A stretch of DNA of 64,000 bases from Dendrophyllia cribrosa (lineage: Eukaryota; Cnidaria; Anthozoa; Scleractinia; Dendrophylliidae), in assembly GCA_024195265.1 (NCBI GenBank), contig JAJLRJ010000014.1, forward strand, positions 15,449,959 to 15,513,958. The letters run 5' to 3'. Positions within the stretch are counted from its first letter, which is position 1. Each line of letters opens with the position of its first letter. Shown piece by piece: positions 22,063-35,600 of the stretch. The notes under the pieces were generated by a model that saw only the letters and a program-made list of their open reading frames with translations, was not told where the DNA came from and did no database searches. The position numbers and the translations under genes were made by a program.

Positions 22063-25000
22063 GTGAATTGCAAATTGTTTGAATGGTTTTTGAACAAGCT
22101 GTTTATAATTCTTGTATGTTGTACTTGTAGCAAGAGAATTTCGGCATTGTGTTTTAACATCATAACATGCATTGTGTTTGGTTCGCCCTAGTTGTTTTAA
22201 GAGAAAACAAATTGTGTACTCGGTGTAATTTTGTCGTCTCATTTTGACCCACATACTTTTTAACAGTGGTGTATTATGGCGCGAAGTGGTTGAATGTTGT
22301 GGTCTCGTGTTCATTTAAGCTTATTGAATATGAACGTCTGAAAAAATTGTAAATTAATTACAAGCGGTCTATATCTTTTGTAGCATCTAGTGAGCTTATG
22401 CTTATATATCGATAGTTTGACAGAAAAAAAAATGACGCGTTTCTGTTATTTAAAGAATTGAGTGGAACCCCCTAAAATTACCGTAAGTATACCGTAAGTA
22501 TATGTGATGTTAAAAGATTGAACCATAATTTGCGTTAGAAAATAATTTATAATCTGTATAATGCTGTTATGTATCTGAGGTGTCATTTAATTTACAAAAT
22601 TTGTAAATTTATGAAACCTTCAGCTTATAAGTTAAATTAAAGTTTGGGATTAAATAATTATAAAAAGCTTGGATGTTTTAATCTTAATGTCAGATGTGCT
22701 TGTAGTAATTATTAATAATTGTACATTATCTCACAATTTTGTTGTCTGCTAATTGCAGGGCGAAAGATGATTCGGAAACCTACAGATACAGCTATGTTTA
22801 CAACAGAGATGACGAAATACGCCGCAGCACTGGTTCAATTTATGGGGTTGAAAGCCCCTCAAAAATGAAACCACAACCGATGCATGTAAGAAGTAACAGT
22901 GATACGAGTGAAATACATGTAAACGTTGGTGCAAGGAATAACTATGAAGAAGGAGAAGTAGCTGAAGCCCGGTCTCCAACTGGGGAAAGTTTTTTTGCTT
23001 TAATCAGAAAGTTTGAACAAAATATTCAAAATGAAAAACACTTGCAGCCTGGACAGAAAGCATGGCTTTATGATAATGAAAACCAGAACTTTGTTGATGG
23101 CTTCAGGGGAAAATCTGGTGCCAGTTCGGCCTCGTCTAGTCCTCTCACAGAAAGAAGGACCCCTTTGCTAAGGCGTAAAAACTCGCTTAGGAACAATACT
23201 TATTTATTTCGAGTTTTTAAGGGATCTGGGGATGCAAAAGCAGGAGAGGAAGAATTTGGAGATGCACCATCTCGGAAATATTTTGCGCATTATGATTGTC
23301 GAAGTATGACAGTTGATTTCGAGGAGCTTGCACTTCAGTATGCAAAGCAAGGCACTGATGGACATAAGAGAAAAAACAAACGATCAGGAGCATCTGCAGC
23401 CTCAACTAAGGTTACTGCGGCAACAATTGCCGATAAAATGCAAAGGCGAGGATCGGACTCTAGTGCTAGTAACAATGAAGAAGATGCAGACCCTGGTGAT
23501 GACAAAAGTAATGGTCTTGTTCTCAACTGCCCCTATTTTAGGAATGAACTTGGTGGCGAAGAGGAACAAGATCCACAAATTGGATTGACAAGGGGTAGTA
23601 ATGTGGCATTTCAAAATCCTCACGATCCTTCGCGCCCAAAGGAACCTAAATTAGAGAACTACAGAAGAAGGTCAACTCTTGATATTTTATTGACTGCATA
23701 TGATTCTGCACAAGTGGGAAATTTAAGCAGCGGAACTGGAGTTACGATTCTTGACAATTCAAAACCTGATAGTGGTTTCTTGTATCTTGGGGAAAGATTT
23801 CACAATGAAAATGGACGAGTTTTTGAACATGTTGATCATGGTGCATATTATTACAAGAACTTTTTTGTTGGCCAAGGTAAGTGAACTTGCATTTTAACTT
23901 CAACCCTTACAATCTAATTAGCAACCAAATTCAACAGTGTCCATTGGGTATTACTGTACCGATGTAATTCACATTGGACTTCACTAATAACAAAGCTCCT
24001 TTGCAGCTAAGGGCTGCAATAGCACAGCACCATAGTTATAAAAAATGGGCAAATCTATGCAAGTTGGTTTTTTGTCCCACAACAAGCAGCACAGCTCGCA
24101 GATTCATAGACCGGGTAAATTCCTGTCTTTTTTTGTCAGCTGTGTTTGAACATACAAATGTACCTTTCTAGAGTTCAAAATGATAAAAAAGTCCTAAAGA
24201 ATACTCGACCACTGATAAAGTGGACACTGGAGCACCTGAAAGTTTCTTGTTTTTATTCACCGCACATTGTTTCTTTTGGCCAGTTTGAAATTGTTGAAAA
24301 TTGCAAAATGCTGTTAGCTGTTATTTTTTTAATAAACCCAAATGGGTCAACACAATTAGCTATTACTTGGGAGCTCTGCTGTTAGGCTAGCCTATCTACC
24401 TAAATTTATGCTCCTGCATGCTGCTCCTGGTAAATCCTACAAAGTATTTTGACAGTTTTGTATATTTACCAGTAAGCATAAATCAGGGCCTCTGATATTA
24501 CGCGATGGTGCGATTTCGCATAATCGGCCTCAAATCGCATCCGATTGCATAATTGACGAAAAATCGCATAATTCATAAAAAATCACACAAAATCGCATAA
24601 TGTGAACAAACCACACGATACACTATCGCTTAAGCTAAGAAATTTAAGCTAAAATTTGTTTTTTTCTATTGAATTATCCTGTATCAAATAAACAAACCGC
24701 CACTTTCGACCGAAACTGCGTTCGTTCTTGTCCACAACAAGCTTGGTAACCGCGTAAATTTCTTGAGCACATGTTTTATTTAGCCTGGTTACTAAGGTTA
24801 ACTAAGATGGCCGCTCCTTTACAGACTCTTTTCTTGGATTCTGTCGTTCGTTTTGGATGTTCCTTCATAGCTAAAAGCTTCAAAATGTCCCACAAAGATA
24901 GCGAGCACCGTTTTAAAACAGGTATTTTCGTTTTCTTCCTGTGAAACCTAGTAAAACGTGCATAAAAAAGTTCCAGAAAAAATCGCATACATTGCATAAT

Positions 25001-27611
25001 TTTCCGCATAATAGTCCTTGCTTATCGCATAATTTGCCACGAAAAAATTGCATAATTTCCATTTTTTTATCGCGTAATATCAGAAGCCCTGATAAATGGG
25101 ACAAAATTTGTCCTAATATCACCTTTCATATCCCCAGGCCATTCTTTCTCAGTACATAAAGGCATTTTCATGAAAGGCGGCATTTACACGTGTATGTGAT
25201 GCGATTATAGTTGGAATTCAGTAATTGCAAGTTCATCTCAGCCAATCGCATGTGTTAATGAAAAATATACTGATTGCACGATAAGAATAAAATTATCTTC
25301 TGTTTTAATCTCTTACGGCAATATTATCATTTGAATCTAGTGGATTCCATAGTAAAATTGAAAACAATTTGGCACCAGTAAGATGGAAATGTAGTTTTTG
25401 ATCAGCGACTGTATGGTGCAAGTTAAAAATGTTATCAGTACATGTATATTATGTTTTCTGGTCATTCCTGACTCATTCTGTAGGAAACAATTTGTGATGT
25501 TGTTTTTGTCGGTTTTAGAGTTGAATCTTGTTAAAACAGTAATAGAATAGCAATAACATTCAAAGCCACTATTAAGTCCTAATGTAAACTATTATTCCTG
25601 AGAAAAATAATTAAAGCTACTTTGGATGTTTTTAATCTATCCTATTCAATTACTGGTTCAATAATAATTTCAAACTGTTTTTGTACTTAACAAATAATTG
25701 ACAGCATTTTTTCATTTTCTGTACTCTTATCGATCACAGACTGAAATGCTGACAGTCATAAAATGTTCAAAACTCAAGTGGAACCATAACTGTTAGGCAA
25801 GTGGTCTCACTGTAAAGTTTTGAACACTTTATGCTTCCATTTCTATGATATAAGAGTTGTACAGACATGGAAAAAAGAGAGATGAGAGTGGACTAGGGGC
25901 GAGCCAGCCGTGAGCTTAACAGACAAGGTTAAAAGGAAAAAAAGTATAGAATGTCATCTTTCTTGAGTATTGAATGAATACTTTTTACATTTTCGTGTTT
26001 TAAACAAATGAATTTAATCAGAAGGGCAAAAATAGCTTGACCTGAGCAACTTGTCGCTAACTAATGTTACAGGGTTTTTGTTAAGGTTTGCAACAACAGG
26101 GACCAAATTGTGAATAACAGTGACCATGATCAACTGCTAGATTCTCCTTCCAGTTTGTCTTGTATATGCTCATGTAACAAAGGGAGAATTTGGTTTCAGA
26201 TCAGGAGTCACTTAGGGCCTTATTCCAGTTTGGGATAAGGCCCTAAGTGACTCCTGATCTATGGCCAAATTCTTCTTTTGTTATATGAGCATATACAAGA
26301 CAAACTGGAAGGAGAGGTTAGCAGTTGATCAGAATTCACTTAGGGCTTTATTCCACTCACCCCTTCAATTTATTAACACGCAATTTGGGATAAGTGTAGG
26401 AGGGGGATGCCCCCCTCTCACTGGGGCCCAAATTGTGCATTTTAGGCCATTTCCTACCAATTTGGGTATTTGTTTTAACTGCTATGAAAAAGGCATTAGT
26501 AATTTATATTTCACCTGAAATAAAGATCAAATAGCCCATCAACTTTAGCCGTTCTTTATTCATATATCTTAGTGTGCACATTTTCCTGAGAAATAGCCAG
26601 GACAAGAAATGAAATAGCCGAGTAAAGATCCCGGTGTCCCTGCTCTAACAAAAACCCTGTTGTTAGTGCAAAAGCCGGTTGTTCTTAAAACTACAGAAAA
26701 AAACATGATAATTTTTATTTTGATAATGTTATTCTCAGTTTGCATTAATTTATTTATGAAATTACCAGACTGAGAACAAGTTTTATTTAAAGTTGTTTAC
26801 AAATGTTTTTCTCAAATCCTTATTCTTTATAGAACATTTAAATTACCTTGGTATTGATGAAAGATTTGGTCCTGTTGCACTGTCCTTGAAGCGTGAAAAA
26901 CTTGATGATAATACCTCCCTTCTGAAACCTACTGAGTCCGAGGGGAACCAATACCAGTATCGGATCATCGGTAGAACAAGTGAGGTATGCAGCTGCATCA
27001 TTCTTCTGCTTTTAATTTGAACTTAGTTGTACAAATACAGCCCTCTGTTATCCAAGCTGCTTAATTGGGGTTGAGAGGTAGCTGTATTGACAGGGTAATT
27101 AGACCCCAACCCTGCGAGGTACTTACTTATACTTATACCTATATCTCTCCCCCGGGAGGTGGGGGGGGGGGGGGGGGGGGGGGGGGGGGTACTCAACAAA
27201 GTTTTGTACGGGGATGCTCCGCCCCGAAGTCCAAACCCTTCCCCTTTCATATACCGTTTTTGACAGAAAAGGTACCCCTTTCATATACCTTTCATTGAAA
27301 ATGGTACCCCTTTCATATACCTTTCATTGAAAATGGTGCCCCTTTCATATACCTTTCATTGAAAATGGTACCCCTTTCATATATGTGACTGTTTGATTTA
27401 TTTTAAAAGGCACTTTTTACAATACTTAATTGGAGTTTTCCCTACCTTTTTTATGCTTCAACTCGTTTTCGCTACCATTTCCTATTCTTCATGAAATTCC
27501 TACTCTTTCACATACTTCAACTCGTGAAATCCCGACCCTTTCATATACCTCCAGCCTTAAAAAGGTACCCCTTTTGGGCGGAGCATCCCCGTATAGCCCA
27601 TTATAGGGAGT

Positions 27612-27648
<37 letters not shown>

Positions 27649-30600
27649 ATCTCTCCGTGCCATAAGGCACATAAGGCTTTAATGTTCTCCTTCCATCCAC
27701 TTCGATTTGCTGCTAGAGCTCTAACAGTCGCTCATGACTGCCCTTCAGCTGCTTGTCTTTCATCCTTCTATCCTGGAATCCTATCTTCATGATTGAAACT
27801 GTCAGCCTTTGGGTTTCTTTTCTGCTTTGACCCAAATGCCTCATCCTGCTACTGTGGGCCCTGTCACTTCACTGATGTTGATTGAGTTTTGAACGTCTTC
27901 CGTTTCTGTAATCTTATTTTCAATTGACAGGTGTGGGTTATTAGTTCCCAGCCCAACCCCCAACCTGGAGGACCAGGGGATCACACTTTTTCTGCTCTAC
28001 CCTATGACCTGTTCGCCCCAACCTGGAGGACCAAGGGATCACACTTTTTCTGCTCTACCATTATTTTGACTTGTTCGACATGGGTGGCCCTACCAGGGGT
28101 AGAAGACTCCAGCGGACATAGCTCTAGGGGTCATTGAGACACACAAAACGCTCCACCACGATAAGGTGGTGACCACCCTGGGAGGTAGCATAAAGAACCT
28201 GGTTCACACTTTTAACCAGAAATTGAACACTAGGCACCCTGGAGGCATGTCTCTCGTACTGTAAAAGCTTAGATGAATTTTTAAGAATTTCTTCAAAAAT
28301 TGGGCATCCATATAATATATATCGTCGCCTAGGCAGCCGCTTTTAGGGTCGTCATGCATTGCATTGCTCCTCCCCACCAACTACTGTTTTTTTTTTTAAG
28401 GGTCGAGTTTAGCTTTTTACTTTCCATTTGCAGCTCACTACCCTTAGAGGTAGCATTCTAGAAGAAGCTATTCCATCAACGTCACGGCATGGCTCAGCAC
28501 GTGCTCTTCCTGCTAAAGATATCTTGGAGCATGTCTGTCCAGAACTTCAGCTTACTGCACTGAGAATGGCACAGCCTGGTATCAAGGTATGTTTGCCAAC
28601 TTCATTTTGTAAAATTAATCTCCTAGTGAACGATGTTATGTCCAAGCACAAAATAAAACCATACTGTTACTACAGTGTTCTTAACAGGATTTTGCCTTGG
28701 GCATCACAGGACCCTGCTGCCTGATAAATAGGGGCCCTGTAGGAACTTAAGGGGGTCAAAGTTAATCGCGACCCGCCAGGTTGTTTTTGAAAACAAAGCA
28801 AAAACCATGAGGAACGAATAACATGAGCCCACAATCCACATGGTCAGTTAATTGATCCAAGATGGTGGCCAAAACCGTACTGAGGGAGCTATAGGTTTGA
28901 CATATGTGGAACCAATATATGGAGATTAACTGGTTGAAGGCTTTAAAATGGTACATTTGGTACATTGTTTTCATCTAACTACTTATTTCCAAGTAGAAAA
29001 AACTGAAGTATTTGATTGTCAATCAAAAAATCGCTCACTGACTTCTAATAGGACATGGTCCATTGTACTTGTAGCATCTCGTCTAAACTTGTGCACCGTC
29101 AAGGGCACATTTACTTGGCTTTCAATGTACCATTTCAATTTTTTTTGTGGGAATCCCACAAGGCTGCGGCTTGGTAAGAACACTCAGCTGTTTTTCCAAG
29201 TATTTGGCCACGCTGTTCTAGCAAACATAATTATAAAACATCACAGAAAATGTCGTCATTTAGAATGACTAGTCTGAAAGTGTCACTGTTTTGAATGTGT
29301 GTTTACTTAAATAATTCTGTGAATACACTAACGGACTAAATAGCTTCACAAACATTTAAAATTTTTCAATTCAAGTTTAATGTGTCTTTGCATGTTTCTT
29401 GTAACTTTTGATTTTGCGTGTTAACTGTTCTAGTTTTGTATCACCGATTGCGAGATGTTTTATGAAACAGTTGCGTGTTACTGAAAAAGGTTTTGACATA
29501 TGCAAATTGGGTGCATTTTTTGCTTTAATAAAAGCAAATGAAAACAAAACAATCAACTATAAAGTCACTGGCCAAAAGATTCGAGCTCTTGCAATAGCCA
29601 TTCAAACAGCTGGGGATTTTTTTATTCTTTTTGAACGGATCAGCTTAGCCGTTCGTTTTTTACTAAAACCTGTAACAATAGCCGTCCGAACAGGCTAGTA
29701 GCAGCCGTTCGAACAGGCTAGTAGCAGCCGTTCAAACGGCTGAATATTTTTTGGAACGGCTAGCAGCAGCCGTTCGAACAGCTGAATATTTTTTCTGAAC
29801 AATAATATAGTAGCTAAAGTAGCAGCCGTTCGAACGTCCTCCTGACGTTTTTGAACAGCTGATAAATGGCAAACGAATGGCTTGAACAGCTCGAACGGAT
29901 AGCTGTTAGTATTGTTTTCACTTCAGAGGTCTTTAATGCATTGGGAACCTCTTTAAGTTAGTACTTCATGTAAACTGATAGATTGTGTCAGGTAAAACAG
30001 ATGATGAATGTCTGTCTCTGACTAATTTTGTAAGACTGATGTTACTGTAGATCCATATTTCCATACCTGCTGTGTTAAAAATACCTTTAATAGCTTGGTT
30101 AGTTGGACAAAGACCCTGTTCTTTGATCAGGTCATACTTTAGTCTTGTACATATAGCTGAATTTTTGAAAACGCGATCAACGAAAATTTACGCAATTTCA
30201 TTACAACTAGCCCAAACAAGGGTTTTATCAGCCCGATAATCACAGAGAAAAGAGAAAAGAGGGAAAGGAAGCGAGAGTGAGAGAAAAAACGACTAGCAAC
30301 AGTCTTTTATTTTTATGTTGGGGGTTTTAGAGAGGGGCCAAGTACACTCACAAACACTTTCTAAGGGCGATAAGTCATAACGTTTGATCAAAATTCCAGG
30401 TATAATTATATATAACATAAAGGATACACAAATTGGAGAAAATGGTTTTGGATTAAAATTCTGTAAAAAAAAAACCTATTATTGCTGATTGTCTTTTTGT
30501 CAGGTTCCAGAGCAACTTATGAAGCTGGATGAGCAGGGGGTGAGATATGTGTTGAGTAAACTATATAAAACTTTAAAGAGAATGTGATCATCACAGTTAT

Positions 30601-32598
30601 GCACCAACTGAAGTAGTTAAAATAAGAGCCTAAAAAAATTTCAGACCTCGATGGGATTCAAACCCATGACCTTTGTGAGACCTGAAAAAAATTTTGAGGC
30701 TGAAATTTTTTTGGAAATCTTTTTTTCAGGCTCCATTTAATACAGTACTTTCTCCGCAGTTCTTTTTTTTTAATTTATTTATTTATTTTTTATTACATAT
30801 ACTACTTACAATACGATACTTACACTACTTACAATACGATACTTACAATACGATATTTACACTACTTACAATACGATACTTACACTACTTACAATACGAT
30901 ATTTACACTACTTACAATACGATGCTTACGCTACTTACAATGCGATACTTACGCTACTTACACTTATTAATATTTCCACATAAATTATATGCGTAGTGTT
31001 ACATACATTGAATGCAATACTTATAAATAACATAATATAACTTAATGAACAGTCAGTTATAAATGAAATAGTATATATAGAAAGAGCACATACAGAGAAC
31101 TAAAAGCTGTCCACTTCAAGTACGTTATACATTGCTTTGCCACAGTACTACAATGGTAATTATGTCGTAATAATGTGTAATCTCCGCAGTTCTTACACGT
31201 ATGAATATATCTTCATATACACATTAAATTATATAAAACTTTGTTATATGAACAATTCCATTCCCAGGGTCAATTCATGGAGACATGTTTAGCAAATTTC
31301 CACCGGTTTTCTGTGGTGTGGACTCTTATTTATCACGATTTACATCATCACATGGTCAAAATGTTGTGGACTCATGCATGTGACCATGCGATGATGTAAA
31401 TCGTGGTAAATAAAAGTCCACACCACGGAAAACCGGTGGAAATCTGTTTTTTTTTTACCGCAATATTTAAAAATTGCATGATGTTAGCATAAGCACCGTT
31501 GTCTACACTCTCATTTACCTCCCGCATCGACCAATCAGATTGCGAGATTACCGGCAATTGTGTTAGAAAGTGTAATTCTTACTTTTGAGTCTATCAGCAA
31601 AATGCTATGATGTGATCATTCAAATGAAACCTATTTGGCAGTTCTTTTGCATGGTACCGTTAGTTTTTCAATATTTTACAAAATGAAAATTGCGTGGGAT
31701 TTTTCTTGAATTTTATACACATGTATTTGGCGCTCTTGGAAGTCAAAGGGTTAATAACCTTGCAATAGTCTATAGACATTGTTTTCACTGTGTCACTGTG
31801 AGACGCAATAAATCTTATTTGTTTGCTGTTAATATTCATTTTAGATGACAAATCAATATAAAGTTGGTGTTTTGTACTGTAAAGATGGACAGAGTACTGA
31901 GGAAGAAATGTACAACAACCGTAAGTTGTGATATCATAAATCCTCAATTAAGCAAATCCTTTCCCACATTGTAAGTTCTAGGTTTAATAGAAAGGAAAGA
32001 CTAATCATAGAGAGTTGGAGCTAGAGGTGACTATTGAGGAAAATTTCACTATTGCAATAGTGTTGCGATAGTTTGGACACTTTTTGCAATATTATTGCAA
32101 TAGTTGGATCAGTATTGCGATAGTATTGCGATAGTAAACAGTGAAAACCAGACTAAATATGACTCACTTTTTTGTCTGCCGTGATTGTTTTGGCATGCCG
32201 CATGATCTCATCGAGTAGCCACCCTTTAGAGAATTTATGTTGTATGTCGATAAAACGAAAATGGCACTGATGGAGTCGCTGATGGATTGTGTTGTCCTCT
32301 CCTTATAGCAATGCACGACAAAAACAGACAATTTCATTTTATTCATTATCTATTTCAATCAAGGATACAATAAGTATAATGCAGCCAAAATGCGTTCATT
32401 TTTTTGCCCCTCTATTGATTTAGTGAAACTATCGATAGTCAGGGCAAACTATCATGACCGTTATCAATAGTTGATTTTACTATTGATAGTTCACAATTGT
32501 GGCAACAACTATCATGATGATCACTTGTCTGCCTAGATTAGCTTTTGCTACCTGCAGGCCAGTATTATAAACTCTATAATAACTACTAATAAAGATTT

Positions 32599-32633
<35 letters not shown>

Positions 32634-35600
32634 AGTTCAATATGTATTGTTTTAACACCTCTAGTTGGAGCCCTAATTTTAATCAAAGTTCCATTGTTTG
32701 CATGGTGCATTGTTTAGTGGAATTGTTTAGTAGCACAAAATGTAAAATGGATCTAGTACATTGAAGTATTATTAATAATGCATAATGTTCACTTGCAAAT
32801 TACAGGGTGAAGTATCTGTCCTTATTTACATGTCATTTTTTGAGAATTTTCTGACATTTTTGTGAAACATTCTGACAGTTCTTTTATTGTTTTTTTTTTT
32901 GTTATCAAATGTCCAGCTGAAATCAAAGCCGGCCTCAACCATAAGACATATGGCCAAAAAATTATGATTGCCAAATTGCATTGAAAATTACACTCTAGAT
33001 TCAGTTCTGTGCGCAGAGATCATGCAAACCCATCTGTAACTACATTGTATACTCTTTGAAGACCAGCAGAAGAGCTTGATATATGAAATGAATTTCGATT
33101 GGTGAGGTTGCATGAAAATGGCAATGGGAAACAGATTTTCAATTCTGTAATTTCTCTAACATGGTAACGACACGGTACCAGAAACTATCATCACCGTGAA
33201 ATCCTAGGACTTGAATTGCATGAAATAATTCTGTTCTTAACTTTTAAGCTTGGGGCTAAAAGTTTCATGCAATTTTATCAAAATTAAGTATTACACATGT
33301 AGCATAAGCTTAAATCATTGTAAACAGTTTTTTCTTGGATGCTCAAATCTCTTTTCCCATCTGTCCCACAGAAACATCAGGTCCAGCATTTGATGAATTT
33401 CTTGAACTGATTGGAACCCGTATTCCGTTGAAAGGTTTTGAAGGCTACAGAGCCCAGCTGGACAACCGAAGTAAGTTGTAGAAGTAATGTGTTTTACCTT
33501 TTTACTACTAATTTTGCTGTTGTTTAGCACAATAGTACAAAGTACTGATGATTTGGATGTAGATAGTTAAAGTACCATAAAAACCGGTGTATAAGCCGCA
33601 CTTTTTTGCCCAAAATCGAGGGTGCAGCTTGTCTACGGGAACATCTGCAAAAGGTTATCATATTTTCCGGTGATATAAGATTTAATTAATTAGAGAACAA
33701 AAATTCTTTAACTTTAGATGATGTAGAAAAGCGAGTCTTGTTCTGTCTAACAGTGCAGCCAGAGCGCCTCCGAGACCAAAAATCAAATTGAACAATCCAC
33801 ATCGAACATGTAACGCACGAACGTGAGTGTTGTGTTTATAAATTGTAAAATTTAGCCTCAAATTGTCAAAATACCTGTGTTAAAACAGTGTTCACTATCT
33901 TTGTCAGACATTTCAAAGCTTTAAACAATGAAGGAACACCGAAGACGAACAAAAGAAGCCAAAGAAAACAGTCTGTAAATAAGTGGCCATCTTGGTTAAC
34001 CTTTAGTAACCAGTCTAAAATAATAAAAACATGTGCTCAAGAAATTTACATACATGTAGTTACCAAGCTTGTTTTGGCCTGAATGAATGGCAGGCAAACA
34101 AATGTAGCTGCACTGAAAACTGCTGAAACTGTTTTTTTAGCTCCTGTTTTTTGGAGCCAATTCTCTGACTTACATTTTTATTTTAAAAACTTTTTTTTCC
34201 AAAATTTGAGCTTCAAAACTCAGGGTGCGGCTTATCTACGAGTGCGGTTTATACACTTGTGTTTACAGTACTAGAACCTCCCCTTTAATTTCTTATTTCC
34301 TAGGTTATGGTAACTACAGTAGATGTACAGTGTAGTAAAATCTACATGTAGTCTTTTGTTTCTCCCGACAGTTCAAGTTATGGGCATGCTGCTAATTGCA
34401 TGGTTTTTGCTACTTACAGTACCTCTAAAGCACTATATAAATCTTTATAATTTATTATTGAAAACCTGGCCTGCGTGTGGCCAGGCTTTTCTTTTTCCAA
34501 CGAAACCGTGAGAGGAGTGTGGCATGGGGCGATAATAATAATAATTATTATTATTATTAAAACTCATTAATAATTCATGATGAGAACACAAAGGAAGTCA
34601 CTACTGTGAAGGAGGTTTGGATATACTCTTGTAAATTATGTTGTGGTTCAAATTTTTCTTTGGTTTAAAAATTTTTGAAACCAGTTTAATTTGTGTTTTC
34701 CTTGGTCTCTTATTATGGAAATGAATCTGAGACAAAGGACGATAAAAATCAAACTGGTGTAAACATTTTCAAACCAAAGAAAAATTTGAACCACAACAGA
34801 TATTATACATGGTCTTAATTTGCATAGATTTTGGTGATTTTATTTCTTTTGTTTTTTATGCATTTAATGATCAGTTTGAGAAGCTATCACACACTCGAAA
34901 GAGTGTTTCATCAGGTATCCAAACAACTTAAAGTGGGTTAGAAAAGACTTGGCTGTGCCTCGTTTTTAAACTCACTTCTTGGTGTTTGGATATACATGTA
35001 TCCTGATGAAACACTTGGCTCCTCGTGTTTGACATAATATTATTACTGCACAATTTGCTACTGTGGTCTTTTATCCTGACCCCTGTTTATATGCTGCCTA
35101 TCTATTGCTACAACTAACTAAACGTTTTGAGAGGAGCAGCTATTGTAAACACTGTTTCACTGTTTGTTATTTTTTGCAGATGACTCTACAGGGGAGTTTT
35201 CAGTGTACACACAGTCCCATGGTCGAGAAATCATGTTCCATGTCTCCACACTCCTGCCCTGGACACCGAATAACAGACAACAGGTATGCATGCAGGCGCG
35301 GATCCATGCCAGTTTCCACCGTTTTACGGAAATCGGTCAGATTTTTCATAATGAATATCTTTTTTTTTTAATAACAGTAAATTTCCAAGTTGAAATCTTG
35401 AAAATGGTTTGGACACAGGGTGGGATGAAAATGAAAAAATCAGCTTGCCCTTTGGGCAAGCTGCATGCTACTTTAGTTTACTAGCCCGGAGCTCTGAAGA
35501 GCTAGCCCAAAAGTAAATTAATTATTAAAAACAAACAAATTTAAACAAGGGATGAATATTACACCAAGAGGCAAAAAATCTCCAACTGTGTTCGCTCCCG

